Below are positions 53,884 to 64,000 of a DNA stretch of 64,000 bases, in pieces. Under the pieces are notes generated by a model. That model saw only the letters and a program-made list of their open reading frames with translations, had not been told where the DNA came from and did not search any database. A program made the position numbers and the translations under genes. The stretch is from Topomyia yanbarensis (Eukaryota; Arthropoda; Insecta; Diptera; Culicidae): contig NC_080670.1 in assembly GCF_030247195.1 (NCBI RefSeq), positions 208,742,546-208,806,545 on the forward strand. The letters run 5' to 3'. The stretch's first letter is position 1. The number at the start of each line of letters is the position of its first letter.

Positions 53884-56145
53884 TGGTTCTCATCAATGAC
53901 ACTAGTATTCATAAAAAATTCAAAAAGAGAAACAAAATGATGGCGATTATCCAACTCCAGTAGGTTCCAACAGGGTGATTTTAAGTATTAGGCTACTGTA
54001 AATTTTCTTAAGACCTTAGCATGAGATTGATTGTAGTATGTTTCGAAAGGTCGTCATGCAATATATCCGACATTGTCACTGATGTGGTGCTTCATTCAAT
54101 TTAAAGCTTATGCAAACTAGTTTTCTATTTCCCTTGAACTCTAATGCTAGTTTGCCTCAAAGCTAAAACTTGGACCTTAACCAAACTGCTATCGCAATTG
54201 AGCTGAAAGTCAGGTAAGGTTCCAACCCGAAACATATTTCAGGTTTTCACCAACGGTGTGAATCCAAACTGGTTCCAAGAGGAATGTTTGCTTTGAAGCT
54301 GTTTGGCTGGATGTGTAAACATAAACGGTATAAACTAGGTGCCCGGACAAAACTCATGGCATGCTGCTCACTGGCAGTGTGCAACATTGAATTAAAAATC
54401 GGCGTGGATTTAAAATTGACACGTCAAATATTTTCAACTTTTTTTTATTTGCGCTAGTAATAAAATACATCGTATGAAAATCTATTCTAATTTTTGGGAG
54501 TGAAGAACCTTTATTTGTACTCGTGATCATTGAATTGAACCAATCTCACGTTCCCAAACAATAAATTGACATATCTTCGTCGCTTATTCTGTGCTAATAA
54601 TCTAGAAACGTGTTTTTGCTAACTAACATGTACTGATATCATCACTGCCAATAAACCCGAATGTATGCGTGTAGAACCCCCCAAAAATTAGTTACACCGT
54701 TTTGGACACGAACCAACTGTTAAGCAATTACAAGATACAAAACAAAAACTGATCATGTTTCGCTAGTCATGTCACGTGTCTCATGTTCGCTGCAACGGTG
54801 ATGACACCAACAGCAGTTCGTGTCGTTCGTTCTTGACCCATTTGACTAGCATGATACATGAAACGTTTGTTGTGGGTCAAAACACGCCAAATTTGAGATA
54901 CCCTAGGCTTTTCCACCTGATGACGGGGAAGGTACTTGTTGCATTCCGCAGCGGTACGTTGAGTTTGAAACAAGTGTTTCTTTTTTCTTTCGGTTTTTTG
55001 AATATTGTTTCAAGATAGAAGTCGTTGACTCCGTTGGTTGGTGGAAGGCGTGTGAAGTTTTTTTTCAAGATTCGCGTTACCTCATTTCAACAGCTGACCG
55101 GTACGCGAGTTTGGTAAGTGCGTGTTTGGATGACTGGTAGGAAGCAGGGCGCTTCAGCTGCAGTCGGTTTTTTTGTTGGTCATCTTTGGAGAAGATTGAT
55201 TTTAAAGGCCTTTTGAGATTTTGACGTTTTCAGTTCCCATTTAAAAAATTGTGAATTGAATTGGATATTCATAAAAACGCTTCGCAATTTAATTCATTCT
55301 ATAAAAATAGAACGTTTTGGTACAGTGTAACGACCTTTACACAACGATTCTACCAACCATGCACCTGCGGCGATCTAGTCTTCCGTGTCTCTGTGTCGTA
55401 TGTGCACGGGTGCAATCACACACCCACTTGTATACCGCATCAATTCTGGTTGACGGATTTGTGATGGAAGGTTACCCATCCTCATCACGCGAAAGAAGAA
55501 AAAAAGGATAAAAGTGCATAAAACAGCTACTGTCGGTGGATTGAGGTTGGGTTCCCCCTATTGAAGATGAATTTATTTATTCGAAGAGGATGCAGCATGA
55601 AGAGCAATCAATGACATGCCATGGCCTGCTGCCACCAGTGCCAGCCCAGTAAGAAAGAAGCATGACGTACACATCCACTCGTTATTAAACGGTTAAACGG
55701 TGGAGCAACAATTACCAAGGGGAGGAGGCATTACAAGCACGAGTAGCTGCAAATAACCCATTGTAAGTTTAACTACCTACACTGCAGCGTACCCTCATCA
55801 GAAGACACTTTTAACGGAGTAAGTATGTACATACTTTGAATGGAATGGTAAAGTACACGCTTATTTCTATAGGTCACCGGAACGTTGCCCTCGAAGCTTG
55901 CTTGAGAATTTCTTAAAGTCTCGCGATGAAAAGTTGCATCAATTTTCAAGTTTGGGACTGCAACCGTTCCGTCACGAGCCAGCCGTGTCAGCGCAATAAA
56001 CGAAATCACGTTTCAGCAGAAGGGCTAGCCGTTTAAATTGCTCGTCGCTACGTGTACTTAAATTGCTGTTGGGTCTCGGCCGAGTAGTAGTAACACAGCA
56101 AAATTTACTTTATCGACAGGTTTGAAATGTAAACCAGTCGGAAAA
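53884..56145. other. noncoding, partly single-copy-looking
   Basis: No gene is recognised. From about 54760 to 55780 composition is more even and no repeat partner is seen in the window, which would fit an intronic regulatory region. A TA-rich stretch follows. Confidence 0.35.
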
Positions 56146-56148
56146 TAA

Positions 56149-56490
56149 TTGAATGTCATTTATATTGAAAAATCAATTAATTTCTTTGTTAAACAACTGT
56201 TTTTAAATGGAAAAAACATTGACCACTATATGAAAAGCTATATGAACAATAGAGTGGCTCGTTATATGCCATTTTCCAGCACTGCACTTTACGAAAGTTT
56301 TTTATCGAAATTAGTGTGGGAAACACTACGGACTGTGGTTAATAACTTTCCTGAAAACAATAATTTTGCTAGTATTTTTTTTAGTAAAAATGATATTACG
56401 AATTTAGGATACGATCAAATTAATCGCCGAAACTTATTTTTTCTGTCAACACTGCAAATGTACCACCAAACACCTATGTTTCAATACTAA
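56149..56490 (+). other. unrecognised AT-rich open frame of 113 codons
   Basis: The frame is open from just after a TAA to the stop at 56490, in DNA so AT-rich that stops should be frequent. It contains SSTALYESFLSKLVWETLRT and FSKNDITNLGYDQINRRNLF. There is no ATG at its start (the first codon is TTG). I recognise no family. It could be an exon, an insertion remnant or chance. Confidence 0.25.
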
Positions 56491-56849
56491 ATGACTCAGA
56501 ACATGCTCATTAGACTACCCAGAAAGTAAAAGAATTTTTGAAAACTCAATCGGCCCACCTTTGAGTCGATTCCTAGTCCCACCACCGCCAGGAGGCAAAC
56601 TATACATCAGTTTACCTTAAGAAAATACATAATACAACTTTGTTGAAGTCTGCAAATCAATCCAATTTTCTTACGAGAAGTTATTAAACTTTTAATGAAG
56701 TGATGTCTGAGTCAGTTTTTGCATGAAGCCTAACAGCACATACTGGCGAACCAGTAATGGAATCCCAAGGACTTTATTTTTTCCGAAATAATGGTTACTC
56801 AAAAACTAATTATTCAAAACAATACCAAAAAAAAATATTCGGTAATTAC

Positions 56850-57405
56850 CCTACTGTATTTTTTTATATCAATTTGTGTCAGAAATTAATTCAACGTTCC
56901 AATATTGTTGAAAAACATCTTATTTGACCCGTCAAGACAAATAGTCATTTGTGAAGTACTCTAATAAGATGCAAAATAATTCGTTTCAACATCAAAAATG
57001 AATTCAGTGTACTATAAATATTCCGAAAAAATAATTTGAATCGTGAAGACAAAATAATTATTTTTGAGCCACCCTAATGGCAAATAAAGTTAATTTGTTA
57101 TATATTTTAACTCAAAAAAAGCACTGAGCGCTTAAGAACTACTATGAGAACTTTTGTAAACCGTCACGACGAAATAATTTTTTTGAGCCACCCTAATGAG
57201 TATTAAAGTTTTTATTCTAATTAGTTTAATTTCAAAAATGAGTCCAAAATAACCCATCAAAATTTCTACGAATCGTTACTACTAACAAAATATTTTCGAG
57301 ACGCACTAATAAATAGTAAATAATTATTTTGAATATGTTGTAAATAAATTCAGCGTATCAACTTTACGTAAAACCATCTCATTTTGACCCACGATAAAGC
57401 ATTGG
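56850..57405 (+). repeat. tandem repeat of ~112-121 bp, about four units
   Basis: The phrase GACRAAATAATT...GAGCCACCCTAATG recurs near 56935 (degraded), 57047, 57168 and 57289, that is at 112, 121 and 121 bp. Units have diverged strongly. Confidence 0.65.
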
Positions 57406-57429
57406 CTTAAATTTTTTGTAATAAGCCGA

Positions 57430-57580
57430 GCCACACTGCAATGGTGAAATCTTCAATCAATGTGGGTTTGGGGCAAAACTTATCCAAATTATGTGCAATT
57501 TGGCATTTGAGTTTACTTTTACATTCATCATTCATCGGTAGGTTTTTGTGAATTTATTAAAACTTTTGCAGTGTCTATAT
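57430..57580. mobile_element. terminal fragment of the 1.45-kb hairpin family
   Basis: GGGGCAAAACTTATCCAAAT, ATGTGCAATTTGGCATTTGA and GTTTACTTTTACATTC, followed by TTTTGCAGTGTCT, parallel the right arm of 62065-63514. The other arm is absent. Confidence 0.5.
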
Positions 57581-59100
57581 AAATCCATACAAATCTTGAA
57601 ATATTCAGAATAAAGAAAATGTCCGAAAGGCTACGAAGGTTAAAACCTAACAACAATACACAACATAATACAAAATGTACTGATCACACTCTAAAGCATA
57701 ATTTTGTCCACAGCTTCTACAATACAAAGTTAAATACGACATAGATACATTTGAGGAAATAGTGAAATAAAATAAAAGCATTAATTTAAATTTTATTAAT
57801 AAAAATAAAAATAATTGAACTAAATAATAAAGCTTAATCTAACAAAATCATAAAATAGAAATGGAATAGCATGGTTCTCGGATAGACTCTCCGTCAGAAT
57901 CACTCACTACGATTACTAACGAGATGGGAAATGTCACCCACTAAAACATTGCCTAAGGCCAACTGCAACTGATTGTGGTATTGAGCGTACGGTTTAGATA
58001 TGGAGACGTGGAGATTTCATGATCGCGTGGGAACGAGGGTTTATATGTTCGCACTTGAGACCGCGTTTACAAATTTATAAGTGCTAAAACATTCACCTTA
58101 TCACCGGGTCATTTTTATATTTGCGCAATCGCGGGAATAGGTAGGTGAGTGCACTCCTGATAGCGATTGTTCGCCTTTGTTGTCGCACGAGCGTTTGTAC
58201 GTTAACGAATTTGATCACATGGGCGTATCGTATGTCGCGTGTTTTCAGCTTCGCTTGTATAAATTCGTATGTATCAGCAAAATGGTTATTAACCATGTAA
58301 CCGTTCATATTTTCGCGATGGCTTTAGAATGTTCTTGCGGCCCACCCGTGATTCTAATGTTGTATTATCGCGAAAGCTCCGAGCGTTTGTATGTTATTGT
58401 GCGCGTTCTTTTTTATATTTAAGCAACAAAACCACAAAATAAGAAAGGAATAAAACACAAAAATTACACACCGTCATCGGGAACAACTTTATGCCGCAAT
58501 TGGAGAGCAATATTTGAGCTTGTAGATCAAATTTCATGTTGCTTTCCAACAAAAGCAAATCATTTGGAGGTTGAATGTTTTAAATTTCGTCGTAAAACAA
58601 GGTAACATTTTTTATGGTTATCCAAAAACTTTCTGAAATACAGAACCAATGATCAACAAGATGGCGATTTCTGGTTCATAACCGTAAAAATATGGGAATG
58701 GAGCGGACTTGACAGGTAGATGCTCGAAATTGATATTCGGCACCAATTTCACATCCAAGATGGCGTCTCTCGACTCAGCAAAAGCAATCGAATTATTGAA
58801 AATTTTGCTGAACCAAAAGTCTTCAACTTGGATTTTTGAATGGCTTCAGACATCAATTTCCGTCATCTACTCGTCAATCCCATTCTAAAATATATCATTT
58901 TAATTAATAATTAACTAAGAATGTGCTAAAATGTATTCAACTGCATACTGTCCTGTACGCAATCAAATTTATTTTGTGAATTTGGTTCGCTAAATAAAGT
59001 TCGTCGTTTCGAATTATTAAATTCGTAAAAAAAATCACTTAATCGAACATTATGTAAAACTGCTATTATGTAAACACAGGTTTCAGTGTATATTTATATA
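57581..59100. other. noncoding with unclassified repeats
   Basis: About 58110-58400 contains GAGCGTTTGTACGTTA and GAGCGTTTGTATGTTA words at both ends and looks like another short element. About 58480-58790 (AAGATGGCG repeated) may also be one. No gene is recognised. Confidence 0.35.
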
Positions 59101-59580
59101 CCACTCATAATATTTTTTTCCATTTTATGCAGTTAAATTCTATTGCTCCTGTATCTTTCATTTTTTAATCTTTTTCATTTATGTTTTACTTTTAATTTTA
59201 TTTTTTCATTTCAAATTTATTCTATTTTTTTTTTATTTTCCATGTTTTTCATCACGGTTAGTTTCTACACTTATTTAATTTATATATACAATTTCATTTT
59301 TCTCTTGATTTATTATTCCCGTTACTCCATTTTAATACATTTTTGCATTTTTCGGAGGAGTTCCATTTTTGTCTTTTTCTCTACATTCTTAATTTTTCTT
59401 ATTTTCTTTTTCGAATTTTACGTCATTACAATTTGTAGTTTAACCATTTCCCATTGTTTCCCATTTCTTCCTGCTTTCTTCATTTTTAATCCGTTCATTT
59501 TTCTTCTAATTCATTGTTCCGTACAATTTTTTGAAGTAACTAGAAAATTTCACGATTTTATAAAAGTTTCAAGAGAACTA
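59101..59580 (-). repeat. T-rich tract
   Basis: It is dominated by TTTTTC, ATTTTT and TTCTTTTT on the plus strand, the complement of the purine tracts at 48.5 and 50.3 kb. The Phe/Ile-rich 149-codon frame is a product of composition. Confidence 0.6.
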
Positions 59581-59751
59581 CTAGACATTTAAAAGAATTG
59601 CAGGACGTAGTTTCACTAATTCTAGTGTAAATTTTCCAGCTTCAAGCAAGCCTTACAAAACTCAGAACAGCTTATCAAACATTAGAAAACTTCTATGAAC
59701 TTACGGGAAGACCCACGGATATCAGGAAACTATCAGGGAAATATCTAAACT
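59581..59751. repeat. degenerate GAAACTT/AGAAACT tract
   Basis: Irregular repeats such as TTACAAAACTCAGAACAGCT and AGAAAACTTCTATGAACTTA resemble the tract at 16435-17060. Confidence 0.35.
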
Positions 59752-60302
59752 TGTTAACTCGTTGCTCAACATAGCTGTGATACGAAGATCTGACGTAAAG
59801 AGAAACGGAGCGATCATCCTGCTCCTTGGTTTCACCGATGACAACGACTACATTGGAGTCGACCGCAGAGCAGTGGAAGAGGCGTTTGTGTTTTTTGAAA
59901 AAGAAGCTGTCCGAATAGGGTTGACTATGTGGTAGCTGTCAGCGAACGAAGCAATCCGAACGGTGCTTGTTACGAAAGAGAAATGAATTTTTCAATCTTA
60001 GAACACTAGTGAGATGCGATAACAATATTAGCGGCGTCTTATGGCTGTGAGTAAAACTTTCCACGATTTGCGTTTTAAGCTAAAGTCTCATGTCCAACGG
60101 ACGTCCATAGAACTTGTTCAATAACAAAATGTTGTTACCCCCTGTTGTTCTATACGGTCATGAACCGTGGTCGTTAAATGAGACAGACTATACTGAGCTG
60201 GACATGCAGCGCGAATTCCAACAGGGAGACCATCTACAGTTATGTTCAGTAGAGAATCTTGAAGCAATTGTTGACTTCCGCTGGTTGCGTCATTCTAAAA
60301 TC
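59752..60302 (+). pseudogene. non-LTR reverse transcriptase fragment with altered FADD box
   Basis: The plus strand reads IAVIRRSDVKRNGAIILLLG, FTDDNDYIGVDRRAVEEAFV and EKEAVRIGLTMW-stop. Farther on comes LPPVVLYGHEPWSLNETDY, the conserved thumb motif, with more stops between. The catalytic FADD reads FTDD. It is related to the fragment at 43180. Confidence 0.78.
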
Positions 60303-60399
60303 TAAAATCTAAAATCAAACGATGTCACGTTTTTGCGTCACTATTTTGAACGCTAATAACTTTGTTATTTATGAACGGATTTTCGTCTGGTTATCATTA

Positions 60400-60578
60400 A
60401 ACAATTCGGATTTCCAATTTCGATTATAGAGGTTTTAACCTTAAGGTCTTTAGCTTCTTCGGGTTAGAAAAACCTCTTATGATTTTTTTCAACCCTATGT
60501 GTGGGGTCGGGACTCGAACCCAGGTGCGCTGCGTACAAGGCAATCGATTTACCAACTACGCTACGCCCACCCCCAACT
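60400..60578 (-). mobile_element. tRNA-derived SINE
   Basis: On the minus strand GGGCGTAGCGTAGTTGGT holds an A box (60563-60551) and GGTTCGAGTCC a perfect B box (60520-60510), separated as in tRNA genes. A TTGCC..TTGTACGCAG region resembles an anticodon arm, but there is no acceptor stem, so it is a SINE head and not a tRNA gene. The tail runs through ACCTTAAGGTTAAAACCTCT and ATAATCGAAATTGG. It resembles culicine mosquito SINEs; the family name is uncertain. Confidence 0.85.
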
Positions 60579-60811
60579 TGAAAGTTTGGATTTTAGTGTT
60601 TTATTGATAACTAGCTAGTACCCATCGCGCGTTGCTGCGATTTTCAACGAAATAAGAGGAAAACACAATTTGTTCCGTAGCGCCATCTGGCGGGCAGATA
60701 ATCCCCAGCCAATAGCACACAAACACGCTCCATAACAAATGCCTACTGTGTATATTTTTTTACGGTAATCGATTAAGCCGTTTGGGAGTCTATAAATCAT
60801 ATACATACAAA
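60579..60811. other. noncoding
   Basis: Nothing recognised. Confidence 0.3.
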
Positions 60812-61855
60812 CTTTTTTTTTAATTCGCTTATTTGACACGGCTCATAGCGGTAGCTTAACGGAGCCGTGGATCATTTATACGTTTACAATACATGTAAAA
60901 ATAAAAATACAAACAAGAATTACTTAATTGGATCTCGTGCGCGCAACTTTTTATTTCGAGCGGAGACCTTTTTTCGCGATGTCTGTTGGCAAACAGCGTC
61001 AGGGGGGTCATTTAATTCTCTCTTGTTTTTCACGTCCCGGTCGAAGTTGGCTTGGTGTCCGGGTTCAGATGTTCTTCCTTGCTTCCGTCGTCATTGTTAC
61101 TGCATTCGTTGCTGATGTTGCTTACAGTTGCTTTTGGGGTGCTGGATGATTCTTTTGCCGTTGTCATTATGGTCTGAACAGCTGCCACAAATTTGGCCAC
61201 CGTGTGTGGTTCAGGCATTGGTATTGAAAACTTTGTTTTAGGTTGGTTTGCCGTAGATGAGTTGGCAATCGGTTGAGATGCATTTTCCTCTGCATCTTCC
61301 GCGCAAGGTTGTCCATGATGAGCTGTCTGATTACAATACTTGCACGTAGGAGTTTGCCCCTCATAGGTGCATAGCGTAGTTTGCATAATTGTAGTTCCGT
61401 AAGTTTTGAGTTTAATTGTCAAGTAGGAGGGTATAGGCCTTTCAACCCGCATCCTCACTATAAAAACGCCGTTAGGAGTATCCGGGAAGAAGTTTCTCCA
61501 AGTATCAGGTGTAACGGATTCTACTTCTCCGTATTGCGACATGCATTTTGCAATTGGCTCAGGAGGGGTACGAGGTGATAGGTCATATAATCTTACATCT
61601 ATATAATCATTCTCAATGTATACGGGAATCTTAATTCCAACGTTGTCACTTTCAACCACGTGTTTTAAGTTGTTCTTCAAAACGAAACGCTCGGCTTGTG
61701 CTAACGTGTTGAATGATATTAACACTGCACAGCTAAGATGATGATACTGCAGGTACAACACTTCCGTAAGTCTAAGTTGCATTTTTACCTTCACTTCACT
61801 AAAACTCGGTCGTTTTAAACAAAATTTAAAGTCAACGACCGCAGCGTTGGGTCGG
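60812..61855 (-). mobile_element. ORF1-only LINE copy (R1/LOA-type gag) with 3' stem-loop and A-tail
   Basis: The minus-strand frame is open from about 61855 to the stop at 61030, including 254 codons from the GTG at 61794. It reads LTEVLYLQYHHLSC, ESDNVGIKIPVYIEN, QYGEVESVTPDTWRNFFPDT and PNGVFIVRMRVERPIPSYLT, then a CCHC knuckle TPTCKYCNQTAHHGQPC and a Ser/Thr-rich tail. A shifted frame after 61030 carries a basic end (SRKKVSARNKKLRARDPIK). Then come a short AT-rich 3' part, the stem-loop CACGGCTC...GAGCCGTG (60869-60837) and a nine-A tail near 60820. Such ORF1 proteins bind the LINE RNA. No ORF2 lies between. Confidence 0.75.
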
Positions 61856-62056
61856 AGTAGAGCATTTTCGTCAAATTATCATATCGTTGGATGTGTATAG
61901 ATTTAAACATAAATCCTGATCCAAATTTTTAAATAGGTGTCCTTCAAAATCATAAAAATAACCCTTTTCTGATGCCTAGGTGTATATCTCCCCTTAAACC
62001 AGATAAAGGCTATTAGTCCTGAACAACTTAAACTAATTCCGATTGTGTACAACCAT
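61856..62056. other. noncoding
   Basis: Nothing recognised. Confidence 0.3.
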
Positions 62057-62064
62057 TTGTAGGT

Positions 62065-63514
62065 TAGGGCATTGTAAAAAAAAAATTTTTTGGTGCTCAA
62101 AGCCCCCCCCATATTGTGACAAATGTCAAAGTAAGCTCAGATGCCAAATTTCACATCATTTGGACAATTCAAGACTCCCGCCCACTTCGCTTGAAATTTT
62201 TGAAATTGGTATTATGGGAAAATATGGAGGAAAAATATATTAAATGCTATAACTTTTGAAGTAGCAATCAAAAAATTACTCTCTCTCTCTATCTCTTTTT
62301 AAAGAAAATAATCTATTTGTATTTGAATGAAGACATTTCCATTCCCAGAAAAATACGGGAAAGTAGGGTACTGGATCATTTTGGTCCCGAAATCCCCTAT
62401 TTAAAAAAAAATCTGCTCCGTGATGCAAATCATACATATTTTGCAGTTTTTTTACATTAATCTCCGAAATCTAACGGAACCTTTTTGTTCTTTGTCCGAA
62501 TACGAGAAGTTGGGGTTATAGGGCCTTTAGTCATTCATATTAAATTTTATCATTTTCTCGTGCGTATATCTCTATTATTCTTCACTCAATTTTAATAAAT
62601 TGTACCTTGTTGAACGTGGAAAATCCTTAGGAACAAAATAAAAATATATTATTTACCGGTAAAATTCAGAAACATCAAATTATCTGACATATAGTCTCGA
62701 TTTCACATTTTAATCATAAAATCATATTAACTCCATTTAACAACAAAAATCTTATTTACTTTACTACTTTAAGTGTAAAGTACGCTTGGGAATCACATGA
62801 GAAAAGTGTATATCCTGGAAAAATAGAGGAAGTGGGGGTATTAGGGCATTTAATGAAAAAAAATGTGATTTGCATAGTCAATATAAAAAAAGATGTTTCT
62901 GAATTTTACCGCTAACGAATCTATTATATATGTATTTCTAAAAATTTTCCACGTTCAACAAAGTTCATTTTATGAAAATTGATTGAAGAATAATAGAGAT
63001 TTGTGCACGAGAAAATGATAAAAGTTAATTTGAATGACAAAAGGCCCTATAACCCCAACTTCTCGTATTCGGACAAAGGTAAAAAAATTCCGTTCGATTT
63101 CTGAGATTTTTTACATTAGAAAAACTGCAGAATATGTATGATTTGCATCACGGAGCAGAAAAATTATTAAAAATAGGGGGTTTTGGGGCCAAAATGACCC
63201 AGTACCCTACTTTCCCGTATTTCATAGAAACAAAAAAAAATTCCTTCAAATACTACGGTTATTTCATTTAAAAAGAGGTATAAATTGTAATTTTCTGATT
63301 GCTACTTCAAAAGTTATAGCGTTTAATATATTTTTCCTCAATATTTTCCCATATTACCAATTTCAAAAATTTCAAGCGAAGTGGGCGGGAGTCTAGAATT
63401 GTCCAAATGATGTAAAATTTGGCATCTGAACTTACTTTGACATTTGTCACAATATGGGAGGGGGGGGGGGTTTGCCTTTGAGAATTCAAAAAAAAAATTT
63501 TTTGCAATGCCCTA
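62065..63514. mobile_element. long-hairpin hAT-like element, copy 3 (1450 bp)
   Basis: The ends are TAGGGCATTGTAAAA and TTTTGCAATGCCCTA, flanked by TTGTAGGT (62057-62064) and TTGTAAGT (63515-63522), an 8-bp target duplication with one change. The arms mirror each other, including the GTAAGCTCAGATGCCAAATT word near 62131 and its mirror near 63420. The structure and length match 29625-31075 base block by base block. Short open frames in it are artefacts. A CT microsatellite lies near 62279-62300. Confidence 0.92.
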
Positions 63515-63589
63515 TTGTAAGTACATTGAATATTAAATCTTGAAATGGTTCGTTAGCTCCAAAAACTGAAGTGTGATAACTTGGATCGG

Positions 63590-63655
63590 TTCTAAGTTAG
63601 TGTCGAATTCTGATGAGATGAGTCGAAACGCAAATTTCGTAACTAAAATAAGTTT
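63590..63655. repeat. dispersed TTAGTGTCGAATTCTGATGA repeat
   Basis: TAAGTTAGTGTCGAATTCTG, then ATGAGATGAGTCGAAACGCA, is a close relative of the blocks at 13895, 21570 and 31610. Confidence 0.6.
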
Positions 63656-64000
63656 GTTTACATAAATCTATGTAGCCGTTTTATTTTTTTTGCTTGAGTC
63701 ATTCCTCTACTGATCATATTTATTTTAAGTAGCTTTTATACGGTTTTCTACCATCATCCCACTCATCCTTATTCTATGTTTGTGGATCTACTAGTCCACT
63801 ACGGCTAACCGATCTCAAAATCGAAACTCTAGAGTCCGTGGTAAAAAAAAAACAAATTGCTCAATTTCAAGTTCTTTTCCCTCGGTCAGTCCATTGCACC
63901 CATACTCAGCATAAAGTACGATTCAGACGATACATCAGCTTCCGTCAACGTCAACGGAACGTCACCGTTACGTCAGGATAAGTTACATGCAGTTAAATGG
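63656..64000. other. noncoding window end
   Basis: Nothing recognised. The window stops in ordinary noncoding DNA. Confidence 0.3.

Noticed and set aside
59143..59592. 149-codon Phe/Ile/Leu-rich frame resembling a membrane protein
   Set aside because: It is the translation of a T-rich low-complexity tract, with no motif or clear start context.
60505..60578. Possible tRNA gene on the minus strand
   Set aside because: The A and B boxes are good, but the ends do not pair into an acceptor stem and a SINE body follows directly.

Overview
The window looks like a culicine (Aedes-like) mosquito chromosome. Two genes show insect-type introns and splice sites, one with a 66-bp intron and the other with introns of up to at least 9.6 kb. 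They sit in AT-rich, transposon-dense DNA carrying mosquito-type elements: ITmD37E mariners, Jockey-clade LINEs, tRNA-derived SINEs, a TTAA-flanked MITE and many hAT-like MITEs. I see no bacterial features, no CRISPR array and no functional rRNA or tRNA gene. Species and repeat-family names come from recognition, not from a search.

Left part (1-5.2 kb): a decayed Jockey reverse transcriptase (minus, 1-1140), then a complete two-exon gene of the firefly-luciferase-like / 4-coumarate-CoA-ligase-like acyl-adenylate family (minus, 5052-3355, 543 aa). It has a TATA box and paired GATA sites upstream.

Middle (5.2-35 kb): no confident protein-coding exon. It holds nested transposons. These include a mariner (6243-7530) inside a long-hairpin element, a heptanucleotide satellite split by a tRNA-SINE that is itself split by a hairpin element (8.4-12.5 kb), three successive decayed Jockey-type ORF1 copies (18.3-21.3 kb), a 1451-bp hairpin element (29625-31075) and many MITEs. 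G+C-rich islands near 24.0-25.2 kb and 34.8-35.5 kb look like promoter or 5'-leader DNA of the next gene.

Right part (35-64 kb): the first four recognisable coding exons of a PH-domain protein (plus; 35470-35970, 45623-45817, 45908-46005, 46858-47334). The gene runs on out of the window. Its 9.65-kb intron after coding exon 1 carries a Jockey RT, three copies of a gag-like LINE ORF1, a second mariner and nested MITEs. From 47.3 kb to the end are more elements: a TTAA MITE, purine-rich tracts, a 1685-bp hairpin element with an exact 8-bp target duplication (52191-53875), a ~120-bp satellite, RT and SINE remnants, an ORF1-only LINE copy and a second full 1.45-kb hairpin element (62065-63514).

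The most interesting signals are (a) the set of long (1.4-1.7 kb) near-palindromic DNA elements, which could fold into long dsRNA if transcribed, and (b) five copies of one LINE ORF1 family, none followed by a recognisable ORF2; the two with a visible 3' end share a 3'-terminal stem-loop, suggesting an ORF1-only non-autonomous lineage.
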